Shown here piece by piece: positions 55,945 to 64,000 of a stretch of DNA of 64,000 nucleotides (position 1 is the first letter of the stretch; each line of letters opens with the position of its first letter). Location: contig NZ_FPCF01000003.1 of assembly GCF_900116895.1 (NCBI RefSeq), positions 62,001-126,000 on the forward strand, written 5' to 3'. Position numbers and translations under genes: made by a program. The stretch comes from Pseudidiomarina donghaiensis. Lineage in GTDB: Bacteria; Pseudomonadota; Gammaproteobacteria; Enterobacterales; Alteromonadaceae. Under the pieces are notes generated by a model. The model made no database searches, was not told the origin of the DNA, and saw nothing but the letters and a program-made list of their open reading frames with translations.

Positions 55945-57468
55945 ATGAAATTTATTGTTCGACTCCACGCAGAAATCACCATTAAAAGTAAAGGCGTTCG
56001 TAAACGCTACGGTAAGGTACTGGTAAATAATCTGAAAAGTATCTTGCGCCGCAATGAAGTAAACGCCAAGGTCATTTGGTGTTGGGATCGAATTGAAGTG
56101 ATTGTCCCAGAACAAAGCAGCGAAGCTCACAGTGAATTCGCGCCAAAAAGCGCTGAATTTGTCAGTGAGTTGCTACAGCGAGTTCCGGGTATTTCATGGT
56201 TTAGCCGCTCGTATGAATTACCGTTGCCCGAGGGTGAGCCAACCGACTTTGAGCCTATCATGGCGCAAGTTTTGAATCTTTGGCAGCCAACTATTAGCGG
56301 GCGTAAATTTGCCGTCCGAGTCAAGCGCAAGGGAACACATCCGTTTCGGTCACTTGATCTTGAGCGCTACTTAGGCGGCGGTATTTTAAAACATTGCGAA
56401 GGTACTCGCGTTGACTTACGTCGCCCAGATGTTGAAGTGCGCGTTGAAATAGACCATGACACGGTGCGTGTATTTGGAGATAAGCAACAAGGCTTGGGCG
56501 GATTTCCGTTACCCACCCAAGAAACCGTGCTGAGTCTGCTGTCAGGTGGCTTTGACTCGAGTGTAGCCAGCTTTCAAATGCTGCGCCGTGGTGCGCGTGT
56601 GCATTTTTGCTTTTTCAATTTGGGCGGAGCACAACACGAAACAGGAGTGCGGCAAACTGCGTATTACTTGTGGCAGCAGTATGCAAGCTCGCATCCACTG
56701 AAGTTTATAAGCGTTGATTTCGCGCCGGTGGTGGAAGAAATTCTCACAAAAATTGATAACGGCCTAATGGGCGTGGTGTTGAAACGCCAAATGTTACGCG
56801 CCGCAGAAATGGTTGCCGATAAGTTACATACCGCAGCTGTTGTCACCGGCGAGGCGCTTGGGCAAGTGTCTAGTCAAACGTTAAGTAACCTCAGTGTTAT
56901 CGACGAAGCGACCAACAAGTTAGTGCTACGTCCGTTGATTACTATGGATAAGCAAGAAATCATTAACATTGCGCAACAAATTGGTACTGCGGATTTTGCC
57001 CGAAGCATGCCAGAATACTGTGGTGTTATTTCCAACAAGCCAACGGTAAAAGCACAACGTGATGTGTTGGCTGAAGCAGAACAATTGTTAGACAAGGCGC
57101 TGTTGGAACAAGTTGTTCGCCAATCGCGCGTAGAAGATGTAAGCCAGATTGGAGAGACCACCGAGGCACGTGTTACTAAGTTAGATACTGTTGCTGCGGT
57201 ACAGCCAGAGCAGCATGAAATTATTGATATTCGCAGTAGCGATGAAGTGGAACGTAAAGCATTTAATGCGCCGAACGCGGCTGTCACTGTACGCCATATA
57301 CCGTTTTTTAAATTAGCGACAGCCTTTGCCGAACTTGATCCAAACAAGACTTATTTGCTGTATTGCGAAAAAGGTGTGATGAGCAAGTTACAAGCTTTAT
57401 ATTTACAAGAACAAGGGTACACCAACGTGGCGGTTTATCAGCCATCAGCAGTAGCCGCCGCTGAATAA
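55945..57468 (+). CDS. thiI: tRNA 4-thiouridine synthase / thiamine thiazole sulfurtransferase ThiI with rhodanese domain
   Basis: The start is set at ATG 55945 (MKFIVRLHAEITIKSKGVRK), the family N-terminus; upstream codons are promoter sequence. The product is 507 residues. It has a ferredoxin-like plus THUMP domain first, then the PP-loop ATP-pyrophosphatase SLLSGGFDSSVASFQMLRRG, then SMPEYCGVISNKPT with the cross-linking Cys. Last is a rhodanese domain whose active-site Cys is in LLYCEKGVMSKLQ. It adds sulfur to U8 of tRNA and supplies sulfur for thiazole synthesis. Divergent from xseB. VanZ-like gene follows nine bases later. Confidence 0.97.
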   Translation: MKFIVRLHAEITIKSKGVRKRYGKVLVNNLKSILRRNEVNAKVIWCWDRIEVIVPEQSSEAHSEFAPKSAEFVSELLQRVPGISWFSRSYELPLPEGEPTDFEPIMAQVLNLWQPTISGRKFAVRVKRKGTHPFRSLDLERYLGGGILKHCEGTRVDLRRPDVEVRVEIDHDTVRVFGDKQQGLGGFPLPTQETVLSLLSGGFDSSVASFQMLRRGARVHFCFFNLGGAQHETGVRQTAYYLWQQYASSHPLKFISVDFAPVVEEILTKIDNGLMGVVLKRQMLRAAEMVADKLHTAAVVTGEALGQVSSQTLSNLSVIDEATNKLVLRPLITMDKQEIINIAQQIGTADFARSMPEYCGVISNKPTVKAQRDVLAEAEQLLDKALLEQVVRQSRVEDVSQIGETTEARVTKLDTVAAVQPEQHEIIDIRSSDEVERKAFNAPNAAVTVRHIPFFKLATAFAELDPNKTYLLYCEKGVMSKLQALYLQEQGYTNVAVYQPSAVAAAE

Positions 57469-57477
57469 GGATTATTC

Positions 57478-57843
57478 ATGACGTCAAGAAATGTCGCGCG
57501 ATTAGTGTTTTTAGTGGTTCTTGTCGGTTCGACAATTGCATTCTTAGTGCAAATTTCTACCGGCACAGTGCCACGTTTTCAGCATTTAGACAAAGTGGTG
57601 CATTTTGCCGCGTTTTTTATTTTGGCGTTGACCTTTCATCGTGCCTTCCCAATTCCAATCTGGGTGGCGTTATTGTTGTTGATAGGCTACGGGTTAGTGA
57701 TTGAGTGGGTGCAAGACATGCTGCCATATCGGTCATCAAGTGTCGGCGACTTGATTGCTGATGCAGCGGGTGCCACAAGTTACTACACCTATGTTTTTGT
57801 TCGCTTTCAATGGCGCCGACGGCAACAAAAGAAGTCGAAGTAG
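57478..57843 (+). CDS. VanZ-like family protein
   Basis: A 121-residue membrane protein with three to four helices. HLDKVVHFAAFFILALTFHR and GLVIEWVQDMLPYRSSSVGD, with a DLIADAAGA element, match the VanZ-like pattern of conserved His, Glu, Gln and Asp within membrane segments. The function is unknown in this type of bacterium; the first VanZ was linked to teicoplanin resistance. Its final codons form one arm of a strong bidirectional terminator shared with srmB. Confidence 0.82.
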   Translation: MTSRNVARLVFLVVLVGSTIAFLVQISTGTVPRFQHLDKVVHFAAFFILALTFHRAFPIPIWVALLLLIGYGLVIEWVQDMLPYRSSSVGDLIADAAGATSYYTYVFVRFQWRRRQQKKSK

Positions 57844-57865
57844 CGAACTACTTCGACTTTTTCTT
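57832..57865. terminator. Bidirectional terminator built from the 3' ends of VanZ-like and srmB genes
   Basis: AAGTCGAAGTAG (57832-57843) pairs perfectly over 12 bases with CTACTTCGACTT (57848-57859) around CGAA, giving a TTCG loop on the minus strand. Plus-strand T-run: TTTTCTTCTT; minus-strand: CTTTTGTT. Each arm carries the stop codon of one gene. Confidence 0.88.
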
Positions 57866-59050
57866 CTTGGCTTTCTTTTTCTTTGATTTACCTGGTGTTG
57901 GAAACTTAAACTGCGGGCGCAAATCGTCAACAACGCGACGTTCAATTTTTGTTTTTGTATAACGCTCAATACGGCCTAGTAACTCAGCATCATGGGCCTC
58001 TACCAAAGCAATAGCTTGTCCGGTTTTGCCTGCGCGACCAGTACGACCTATGCGGTGCAAGTACACATCAGCTTGCTTCGGCATGTCATAGTTGACCACC
58101 AGCTCTATATCCTCAATATCAATGCCACGGGCGGCAACGTCGGTGGCAATTAATGTGCTGTCGGAAAACTTTTCCATGCGCGCAATAATGCGCTGGCGGT
58201 CAGCTTGTGGCATATCGCCACGCAAGGTCATGGTTTTGATGCCAGCAGATTGTAGTTTGCTTGCCAGTTCTTCAACGCGTTCACGGGTACGCACGAAAAT
58301 AACCCGGCGGCCAGGGTACTGGCCGAGCAGGCGCTCAAGCAACTTAAATTTATGCTCGGCCGTGTCTGCTTGGTACCAGCGTTGCAAAATTTTGCCGCGT
58401 TCACGCTTTGGCGGCTCAATCGTGATAGCTTGCGGCTCTTTTTGAATGTCGGCCGAGAAGCGTTGCACACCGGTGCTATCAAGCGTGGCAGAGAACAGCA
58501 AAGTTTGCTGCAAATTGCGAGCTTCGTTGACTAATTGCTTCACCGCGCTACTAAAGCCCATATCAAGCATGCGGTCGGCTTCATCAATAATCAGCCATTC
58601 TACTTTTTCTAGTTCGTATTGGTCTGCGCCAATAAGATCGAGCAAGCGCCCCGGCGTTGCCACTAAAATATCATGGTTAGCTTGCAAGGCTTCGTGCTGT
58701 GAGCCGTAATTCACACCGCCAGTAATGAGCACGGTTTTCAGCTCTGTCGTTTCGCCAAAAGCATCGGCTTGCTCAGCAATTTGCTGGGCTAACTCACGGG
58801 TTGGCGCTAAAATAAGCACGCGTGCTGAGCCCGGGTGCCGGCGCGGAAAATCCAATAAATGCTGAAGCGCCGGCAATAAAAACGCTAGGGTTTTGCCGGT
58901 ACCTGTTGGTGAGTTGACTAATAAGTCATGGCCTTCAAGCGCTGCTGGAATAACTGCTTGCTGTACTTTAGCGGGTTTGTTAAGTTCCGCTGCGCGAAGA
59001 ACATCGATAAGTTCGTCATCGAGTTCAAGTTGTTCCCAATCGGGTGTCAT
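57848..59050 (-). CDS. srmB: DEAD-box ATP-dependent RNA helicase SrmB-like
   Basis: The start is set at ATG 59050 (MTPDWEQLELDDELIDVLRA), with AGGA seven bases before; the frame extends upstream without support. The product is 400 residues. Helicase motifs are SPTGTGKT (I), PTRELAQQ (Ia), TPGRLLDLIG (Ib), IIDEADRMLDMGF (II), FSATL (III), TDVAARGIDIEDIELVVNYD (V) and YLHRIGRTGRAGK (VI). The tail is Lys-rich (KSKKKKAKKKKSK). SrmB helps assemble the 50S ribosomal subunit at low temperature. It is divergent from trmN, as in E. coli, which supports the name. Confidence 0.92.
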   Translation of the reverse strand: MTPDWEQLELDDELIDVLRAAELNKPAKVQQAVIPAALEGHDLLVNSPTGTGKTLAFLLPALQHLLDFPRRHPGSARVLILAPTRELAQQIAEQADAFGETTELKTVLITGGVNYGSQHEALQANHDILVATPGRLLDLIGADQYELEKVEWLIIDEADRMLDMGFSSAVKQLVNEARNLQQTLLFSATLDSTGVQRFSADIQKEPQAITIEPPKRERGKILQRWYQADTAEHKFKLLERLLGQYPGRRVIFVRTRERVEELASKLQSAGIKTMTLRGDMPQADRQRIIARMEKFSDSTLIATDVAARGIDIEDIELVVNYDMPKQADVYLHRIGRTGRAGKTGQAIALVEAHDAELLGRIERYTKTKIERRVVDDLRPQFKFPTPGKSKKKKAKKKKSK

Positions 59051-59097
59051 GCTTATTTCCTGTTTAAAATACACTGTCACAAAAGGACAAATAGCCT

Positions 59098-59823
59098 ATG
59101 GGCTTTCAATGTCGGCAATTTTACCTGAAAGATGATCGTTGTGCGATGAAAGTTAGCACCGACAGTTTGTTGCTTGGCGGCTGGGTGCGCACTGCGGGGG
59201 TAAACTATGCTGCTGACTTTGGTTGTGGCTGCGGTATTTTGGCGTTAATGCTAGCGCAACGCACCGATGCCAATGCCCGCATTGATGCCTATGAATATGA
59301 CGCGGCAGCGACACAACAAGCGACTGAAAATGTGCATAACTCGCCTTGGCCAGACAAAGTGAGCGTGCAACAAACCGATGTATTGACCTTTGCAGATCCC
59401 AGTTACCGCTATGACTTGGTGATCATGAATCCGCCATACTTTGCCGCGCACTTAAGCAGTGCCAACAGTCAACGGCAATTAGCTCGGCAGGGCGCGGAAC
59501 AAGAAATATGGCAGCCCTGGCTGGCACGTGCGGCGCAGTTACTCGCGCCTCATGGTCGTATTGCCTTGGTTGCTCCACAGCAGGCGCTAGCAAGAATCAT
59601 TGACGCCACGCACTCCATTCAAACGCCGTTAGCGATTATTCGACGTTGTAACGTACGCAGTGTGCCACAGCGCCCCCCTTACTTGGTGCTACTTGAATTA
59701 ACCAGACAAGGTTGTGAACAAGAATTGGAGCTTGAAGAGCTAACTATACGAGAAGAGAACAAATACACCGATGCATTTTTGCAATACACCGGTGCATTTT
59801 ATCTAAAGGGTACGGGTAATTAA
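59098..59823 (+). CDS. trmN: tRNA1(Val) (adenine(37)-N6)-methyltransferase
   Basis: A 241-residue SAM-dependent methyltransferase. CRQFYLKDDRCAMKVSTDSL is the characteristic N-terminal element; DFGCGCGILALMLAQR is the SAM-binding motif I; and VIMNPPYFAAHLSS is the N6-adenine catalytic motif NPPY. It matches E. coli YfiC/TrmN6, which methylates A37 of tRNA-Val. Divergent with srmB, conserved synteny. The start has AAAGGA about 14 bases upstream. Confidence 0.94.
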   Translation: MGFQCRQFYLKDDRCAMKVSTDSLLLGGWVRTAGVNYAADFGCGCGILALMLAQRTDANARIDAYEYDAAATQQATENVHNSPWPDKVSVQQTDVLTFADPSYRYDLVIMNPPYFAAHLSSANSQRQLARQGAEQEIWQPWLARAAQLLAPHGRIALVAPQQALARIIDATHSIQTPLAIIRRCNVRSVPQRPPYLVLLELTRQGCEQELELEELTIREENKYTDAFLQYTGAFYLKGTGN

Positions 59824-59825
59824 GC

Positions 59826-61499
59826 TTATATACCTAGTACGTCTTTACCTTGGCGGAAGGTAATATCGACTGGAATATCGGCTGCTGATAGGCGGTCTAG
59901 GTCGGCCTGTAACTCAGGGCCAATATTACCCATGGTGTCAAATAACTCGCCTACGCCTTGATAGTCGCCATCGCCTTGCAGAGTCAGAATTTTCTCTGAC
60001 AGGCTATTCATGGCGGCGCGCATGGCGTCCATATTCACTGAGTATTGGCCTGCTTCATTGCGTGAAAACGCACCGGCTTGTTCAAAATAGTTGAAGCGAA
60101 TCATATTCGCTTTACCGTGTGCGCTAGAAGCGCCAAAGCGCACTGAACGGAAAATACCGGCCAAGAAAGTGGTGTAGTAATCTTCCAATACGCCCTCAGT
60201 AATAACGCCAGCTTCAAGCAATTGGGTAACCATGTACAAACCTAAAATATCGGCTTTGCCTTCTTCCAACGCAGAAGCATGCTCTTTCAGCGCCTCACGC
60301 ACGGTGCCTTCTTTACCAACTAGGTTTTTAATACCTAAGCCGTGAGCCACTTCGTGGAACATGGTGTTGGCAAAAAACGCATCAAAGGTAATGTGTTGGC
60401 GTTGTTCCGGCACAATCAGCTCATTGGCAATGGGGACCAAAATGGCATCAAACTTGGCGCGCATCGCATTTTTCAGCTGTAAGCGACGAGTCCCTTTTTG
60501 CAACTGCACTTCTTCATCGTTAGGCAGGTTAATCGCGATGGTTTTACTACCGGCGTTTGAGTGCCCTGCGTAATAAACCACATCATAGGCGTTTAACTGT
60601 GCGCCCGAGCCAGGCACTTCGGCTTTATAGGCATCGGCAACCGGCAAGTTGCGCTGCAATTCAGGCAGATGTTGAGCGTACATGGCTAGCTTCTCGCTCC
60701 ACGCCATGTCTTTGATAAGCACATATGACTCGAATGCTGCTCGGTAGCCGTAAAGTTGATCTTCATAACTTTCAATAGGCCCAATAACCACGTCGATTTC
60801 GTTGTTGGTCATGTCCATCCAAGCAAAGTCAGAAGGCTGATATTGGTTACTTAAAAAGGCGTCTGCGCGCATGGTTAAGTAATTTTTAAAACCTTCGTCT
60901 TCGGCAAATTCAGCAGCTTCACGCAGCAGAGCAGCAGCGCGCTCAAGCTCACTCCGGTACGCTTCGTTGTATGGAATTGCGTAAAGCTCGCCTTGGTCGT
61001 TACGACGCACTAATGTGTATAAATCAATCTTGCCCGGGAACTCAGCGGCCTCAAATTCGGCTTTCGTCATGTCAGCCGGGTAAAAGTTAGCCCCAGCCGG
61101 CTTGGCGTCGAAACCTGTTAAGAACGGCTTATTGTTGTTTAAGCGGTCCCAAGGGCCGTAGTTAATATCAGCAAATTTAACCACGCGCTGGTCTTCAATA
61201 CGACTTAACAAGCTCGATTTACTGGCGCCATAAGCTTGATGCCAGAACAAGTTGTCCATGATCTCAGAGGCTTCAATCAGTAACTCTACAACGTGCCGCT
61301 GACGGTCGGATAAGTGGCTTAGATCAGCAGTTAAATCAACTGGATAATAAATATCTAAGCGAGACTCAGCACTAGCGACCAAATTAGTTGGTGCCATCTC
61401 CACCTGAGCTGACTCAACCGGGGCTGGCTCTTGGCCACAGCCAGCCAGAATAAGGCTAAGTGCAGCAGCAGACAGCGTTGTTTTTAATGTGTTGTTCAT
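59826..61499 (-). CDS. M49-like (dipeptidyl-peptidase III family) metallopeptidase lipoprotein
   Basis: A 557-residue lipoprotein with lipobox LILAGC (Cys21). The zinc motif is NTMFHEVAHGLGIKN and the second motif is ALEEGKADILGLYMV, giving HExxH followed by EExxAD as in M49. Classical DPP III has the six-residue HExxGH; here the motif is the five-residue form, also known in some bacterial members. Being a lipoprotein, it would work in the periplasm, perhaps trimming peptides. AAGGA precedes the start. It follows rdgC by 17 bases on the same strand. Confidence 0.85.
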   Translation of the reverse strand: MNNTLKTTLSAAALSLILAGCGQEPAPVESAQVEMAPTNLVASAESRLDIYYPVDLTADLSHLSDRQRHVVELLIEASEIMDNLFWHQAYGASKSSLLSRIEDQRVVKFADINYGPWDRLNNNKPFLTGFDAKPAGANFYPADMTKAEFEAAEFPGKIDLYTLVRRNDQGELYAIPYNEAYRSELERAAALLREAAEFAEDEGFKNYLTMRADAFLSNQYQPSDFAWMDMTNNEIDVVIGPIESYEDQLYGYRAAFESYVLIKDMAWSEKLAMYAQHLPELQRNLPVADAYKAEVPGSGAQLNAYDVVYYAGHSNAGSKTIAINLPNDEEVQLQKGTRRLQLKNAMRAKFDAILVPIANELIVPEQRQHITFDAFFANTMFHEVAHGLGIKNLVGKEGTVREALKEHASALEEGKADILGLYMVTQLLEAGVITEGVLEDYYTTFLAGIFRSVRFGASSAHGKANMIRFNYFEQAGAFSRNEAGQYSVNMDAMRAAMNSLSEKILTLQGDGDYQGVGELFDTMGNIGPELQADLDRLSAADIPVDITFRQGKDVLGI

Positions 61500-61516
61500 G
61501 AGTAGTCCTTATCGTT

Positions 61517-62416
61517 CTAATTTGACTCGGTAAACAAACCAACAAGTTGCGGATAAAACGCGTGAATTTCGCCGGCAAGTAGGGCGAAATCAGCATCAAT
61601 TTTTTGTTCCGGTGTAGCATCGACCAGCTTGTCTTGATCATCCAACAGAATATCAGTGGGTTTAAAGCGCTTTACCGCTAAGTCGTGCTCAAGTACAAAC
61701 GAAACGCGTTCGTTCCAGTTTAGTCCTATTTTGGTGGCTTGTTTACCATGTGCTAAGTGCGTTTCTATTTCAGTGCCTGTCAATGCATGTTGACGCAAAC
61801 GCACGATGCCGCCGTCTTCGGCACCGTCACGCAACTCAACTTCGTCACCCAACTCAAACTGCCCTGGGGCGCGGCCGGCTTTTAGCCATTGAGTAAAATA
61901 CAATTCGGATGGGTTTTCGCTAAATAACGGCTTAACCGGTAGTGAACTGAAACTACTGCGTAGCATGCCTAAAAAGTCTTCGGCGCGATTGGCTGCTGAG
62001 GCGTCAACCACGACAATGTTTAATTCGGTGTCTAGCATGCCCCAAGTTGAACGAAAGCGGGTGAACGCTTGCGGCATCAGACGGTGCACAATGTCTTCTT
62101 TTAAATTTTGTTTTTCTTTGCCGCCGACTTTGCGACCTTGCTCGGCTTCAATTTGCAAAACGGCCTCGTCAAGCTCTGCGTTAACCACGGCGGCTGGTAG
62201 TACCTTCTCTTCTTTTCGTGCACAAAACAAATAGCTCGAGCCAACTTGGTGCGATAGCAATTCGCTGTGTGCACCAAACGGTGACGCCCAACCAAAGCTT
62301 GCCAGCTCTTGGCGGCCGCAAGGGCGAAAAGCGTTATCTTGTAGACGTTGTTCAATATTTTCAGGTACGACAAAATCTTCTGCCAGCGTATAAATACGCA
62401 AGTTTTTAAACCACAT
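61517..62416 (-). CDS. rdgC: Recombination-associated protein RdgC
   Basis: A 299-residue DNA-binding protein. It starts MWFKNLRIYTLAEDFVVPEN, and RPCGRQELASFGWASPFG, EEKVLPAAVVNAELDE and ARRDG-type basic regions towards the end are conserved. RdgC forms a ring around duplex DNA and limits RecA action. The N-terminus and length agree with E. coli RdgC. It follows the sensor kinase gene by ten bases, so they may share a transcript. Confidence 0.96.
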   Translation of the reverse strand: MWFKNLRIYTLAEDFVVPENIEQRLQDNAFRPCGRQELASFGWASPFGAHSELLSHQVGSSYLFCARKEEKVLPAAVVNAELDEAVLQIEAEQGRKVGGKEKQNLKEDIVHRLMPQAFTRFRSTWGMLDTELNIVVVDASAANRAEDFLGMLRSSFSSLPVKPLFSENPSELYFTQWLKAGRAPGQFELGDEVELRDGAEDGGIVRLRQHALTGTEIETHLAHGKQATKIGLNWNERVSFVLEHDLAVKRFKPTDILLDDQDKLVDATPEQKIDADFALLAGEIHAFYPQLVGLFTESN

Positions 62417-62426
62417 GAAAAATTCC

Positions 62427-64000
62427 CTAAATAAATGTGACGGCCAGAGCCATACGATAGGTCAGGCCTTGACCAGGTTCACTGTGTGCGTCAATGGTGC
62501 CGTTCAGTGTTTGGGTCACCAAATTGCGAATGATATGGGTGCCTAGGCCACTGCCACCTTGTTGCACTTTGGTGGTAAAGAATGGGTCGAATAACTGCTC
62601 TAATTGCTTTTTATCTAAGCCTTTACCGTTGTCTGAATAAGTAATCAATAGTTGGTTATCTTCACGCTCTACAGTAATCTTAATTTCACCATCTTGCTTG
62701 TTTTCAAAGCCATGAATCAATGAGTTAATGATTAAGTTTGTGAAAATTTGCGCTACTGCACCGGCCGGACAACGTACATCTAAGTCGTCCGCGCAAATCA
62801 CCTCAATGTTGGGTTTCAGTGGCTTAAAGCGTGGTTTTAAGGTTTGAATAACCCCCTGAATATACTGTTTGATATTAATATCGCGCACGGCTTCTGAGGT
62901 TTGATCAACCGCCACTTGTTTAAAGCTACTAATCAGGTCAGACGCACGCGCTAAATTGCTTTCTAACAAGTCGAGCGACTCTTTGCTTAATTTAAATACT
63001 TTTTTCAATTGGGCTTGGGTGAGCTTCTTAGTGCTTAGTGCTTGCTCGGCGTCGGCGAGTTGATCACGAATATAAGTTGCTGCGGTAACCGAAATACCTA
63101 TTGGTGTGTTTACATCATGGGTCATACCGGCTACTAAACCACCTAATGAAGCCATTTTTTCTGATTCAATCAATTGATCTTGTGCCCGCTCGAGCGCACT
63201 CAAAGACTCCTGCAAGCGGGTATTGATGTCACGCAAGTCGGACTCAATGAGGCGCCGCTGACGAACCTCATTTTCTAATGAACCCTGGCGCACCTCTAAG
63301 TCATTTTTCTGCCGCTCAATATCCACCAAAACGCGGCTTAAACTACTGGTTTTACGAGCCACTTCTTGCTCAAGAATATTATTGTGTTCATCAAGCTTTT
63401 GGTTGGCATGTAATAATTGTTTTTGCGTTTTTTCAAGGTTCTGCTGGTACTCTTTTAAGTTCTCGACAAGCTGGTTGTAAGCCTGTTCAAGCAACACAAA
63501 CTCGGTGCTTCTGAGGTTGCGTAAATGTAATTTGGAGTGTTCTAAGTCGTCTAATCGAAAGTTCTTTATTTGCCCGATAAGATCACGCATGGGTCTGTTT
63601 AGCATGCGATGAAAAGCAAAACTAAACAGCATGATCAAAAACGTGCTTTTAATAATCGCTGAGCCAATAATGAAATATAAACTGACTTTAATACGTTCAA
63701 TGGCAATATCGCGGGTTGTATACAGAGTTACGTCGCCGACCTGAGTAGAATTACCTGAGAATTCAAAAACTAATTTCGCGTAATAACCGAAAACGCCTTC
63801 GCGTTCGGGTAATTCGTAGCTGTCTGCGGCAACTGAAGGAAAGGTTCGTAATGGTGGTGTACGCCCAAGTTGACTGACAATGCGCCCAGTATCATCGCGA
63901 ATCACCAAGCCGGCAATAGCCGGTATGTTAATCAGCCCGTCGGCAATAGCGTCAATTTGGGGGGTATTATATTCCCACAGCGAGCGGGCTAGGGAATGGC
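62427..64000 (-). CDS. Sensor histidine kinase (N-terminus outside the window)
   Basis: The frame is open to the right edge of the window, so the TTG at 63908 is internal. About 524 residues are visible. They include part of a periplasmic sensor region, a transmembrane helix (VSLYFIIGSAIIKSTFLIML), and a long coiled coil. Next is the dimerisation element EKMASLGGLVAGMTHDVNTP with the phosphoacceptor His. The ATPase domain shows IFTNLIINSLIHGFENK (N box), DNGKGLD (G1), DPFFTTKVQQGGSGLGTHII (F and G2). No receiver domain follows. The signal and partner regulator are not in this window. It precedes rdgC by ten bases. Confidence 0.92.
   Translation of the reverse strand, partial: HSLARSLWEYNTPQIDAIADGLINIPAIAGLVIRDDTGRIVSQLGRTPPLRTFPSVAADSYELPEREGVFGYYAKLVFEFSGNSTQVGDVTLYTTRDIAIERIKVSLYFIIGSAIIKSTFLIMLFSFAFHRMLNRPMRDLIGQIKNFRLDDLEHSKLHLRNLRSTEFVLLEQAYNQLVENLKEYQQNLEKTQKQLLHANQKLDEHNNILEQEVARKTSSLSRVLVDIERQKNDLEVRQGSLENEVRQRRLIESDLRDINTRLQESLSALERAQDQLIESEKMASLGGLVAGMTHDVNTPIGISVTAATYIRDQLADAEQALSTKKLTQAQLKKVFKLSKESLDLLESNLARASDLISSFKQVAVDQTSEAVRDINIKQYIQGVIQTLKPRFKPLKPNIEVICADDLDVRCPAGAVAQIFTNLIINSLIHGFENKQDGEIKITVEREDNQLLITYSDNGKGLDKKQLEQLFDPFFTTKVQQGGSGLGTHIIRNLVTQTLNGTIDAHSEPGQGLTYRMALAVTFI

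Noticed and set aside
63906-63908. TTG as the start of the last sensor kinase
   Set aside because: The frame remains open to base 64000 and the upstream residues continue a plausible sensor domain.

Overview
The window is a gene-dense stretch of a gammaproteobacterial chromosome, most likely from the Alteromonadales near Idiomarina or Pseudidiomarina. This placement is inferred from protein resemblance, moderate GC, and gene orders such as rpsU-dnaG-rpoD, srmB/trmN6 and ribH-nusB-thiL-pgpA. I see no rRNA, CRISPR array, insertion sequence, prophage or integron. One tRNA gene, tRNA-Ile(CAT), is present. Both window edges cut genes: fba on the left and a sensor histidine kinase on the right.

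Layout. 1-4.5 kb: end of fba, a DUF481 outer-membrane-type protein, a TerC membrane protein and a phosphate uptake pair (DUF47 protein plus PiT permease). 4.6-6.7 kb: an ECF sigma factor, a probable anti-sigma factor and a coiled-coil lipoprotein. 6.8-9.7 kb: queA and tgt (queuosine tRNA modification), then marC. 9.7-14.8 kb: the macromolecular synthesis genes rpsU, dnaG and rpoD, with a DUF3192 lipoprotein gene inserted before rpoD behind a sigma-54-type promoter. 14.8-18.8 kb: an amidohydrolase, tRNA-Ile2, yaeQ, a small membrane protein with a membrane-anchored XRE regulator, and an NSS-family transporter. 18.8-24.6 kb: an OsmC-YcaO fusion next to a Fur-like box and a 36-residue membrane peptide, followed by envelope and hypothetical genes. 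24.6-26.8 kb: the nitrogen pair glnK-amtB with a sigma-54 promoter and NtrC-type sites, then an rcsF-like lipoprotein. 26.8-33.3 kb: a cysteine synthase-like enzyme, glpQ, a GNAT/RLAN-ATP-grasp pair and a TIGR03546/TIGR03545 pair.

33.3-44.8 kb looks like an accessory catabolic locus. It holds an exported MetX-like esterase, an acyl-CoA synthetase, a GntP permease, a TonB-dependent receptor and a two-component system of CrbS/CrbR architecture (solute-symporter-fused hybrid kinase plus LuxR-type regulator). Together these could take up an ester or carboxylate, hydrolyse it, import the acid and activate it with CoA.

44.9-64 kb is mostly housekeeping: yajC-secD-secF (protein export), yaaA, a DUF3014 protein, a PlsC-like acyltransferase, ribH-nusB-thiL-pgpA, the isoprenoid and thiamine genes xseB-ispA-dxs and thiI, a VanZ-like protein, srmB/trmN6, an M49-like metallopeptidase lipoprotein, rdgC and a sensor kinase. 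Convergent neighbours often overlap at their 3' ends, and several stop codons sit inside hairpins.

The least explained items are the CrbSR-linked cluster, the sigma-54-driven gene inside the dnaG-rpoD interval, the sigma/anti-sigma/lipoprotein operon with its alternating Phe/Asp strand, the membrane XRE module, and a structured segment upstream of rpsU.
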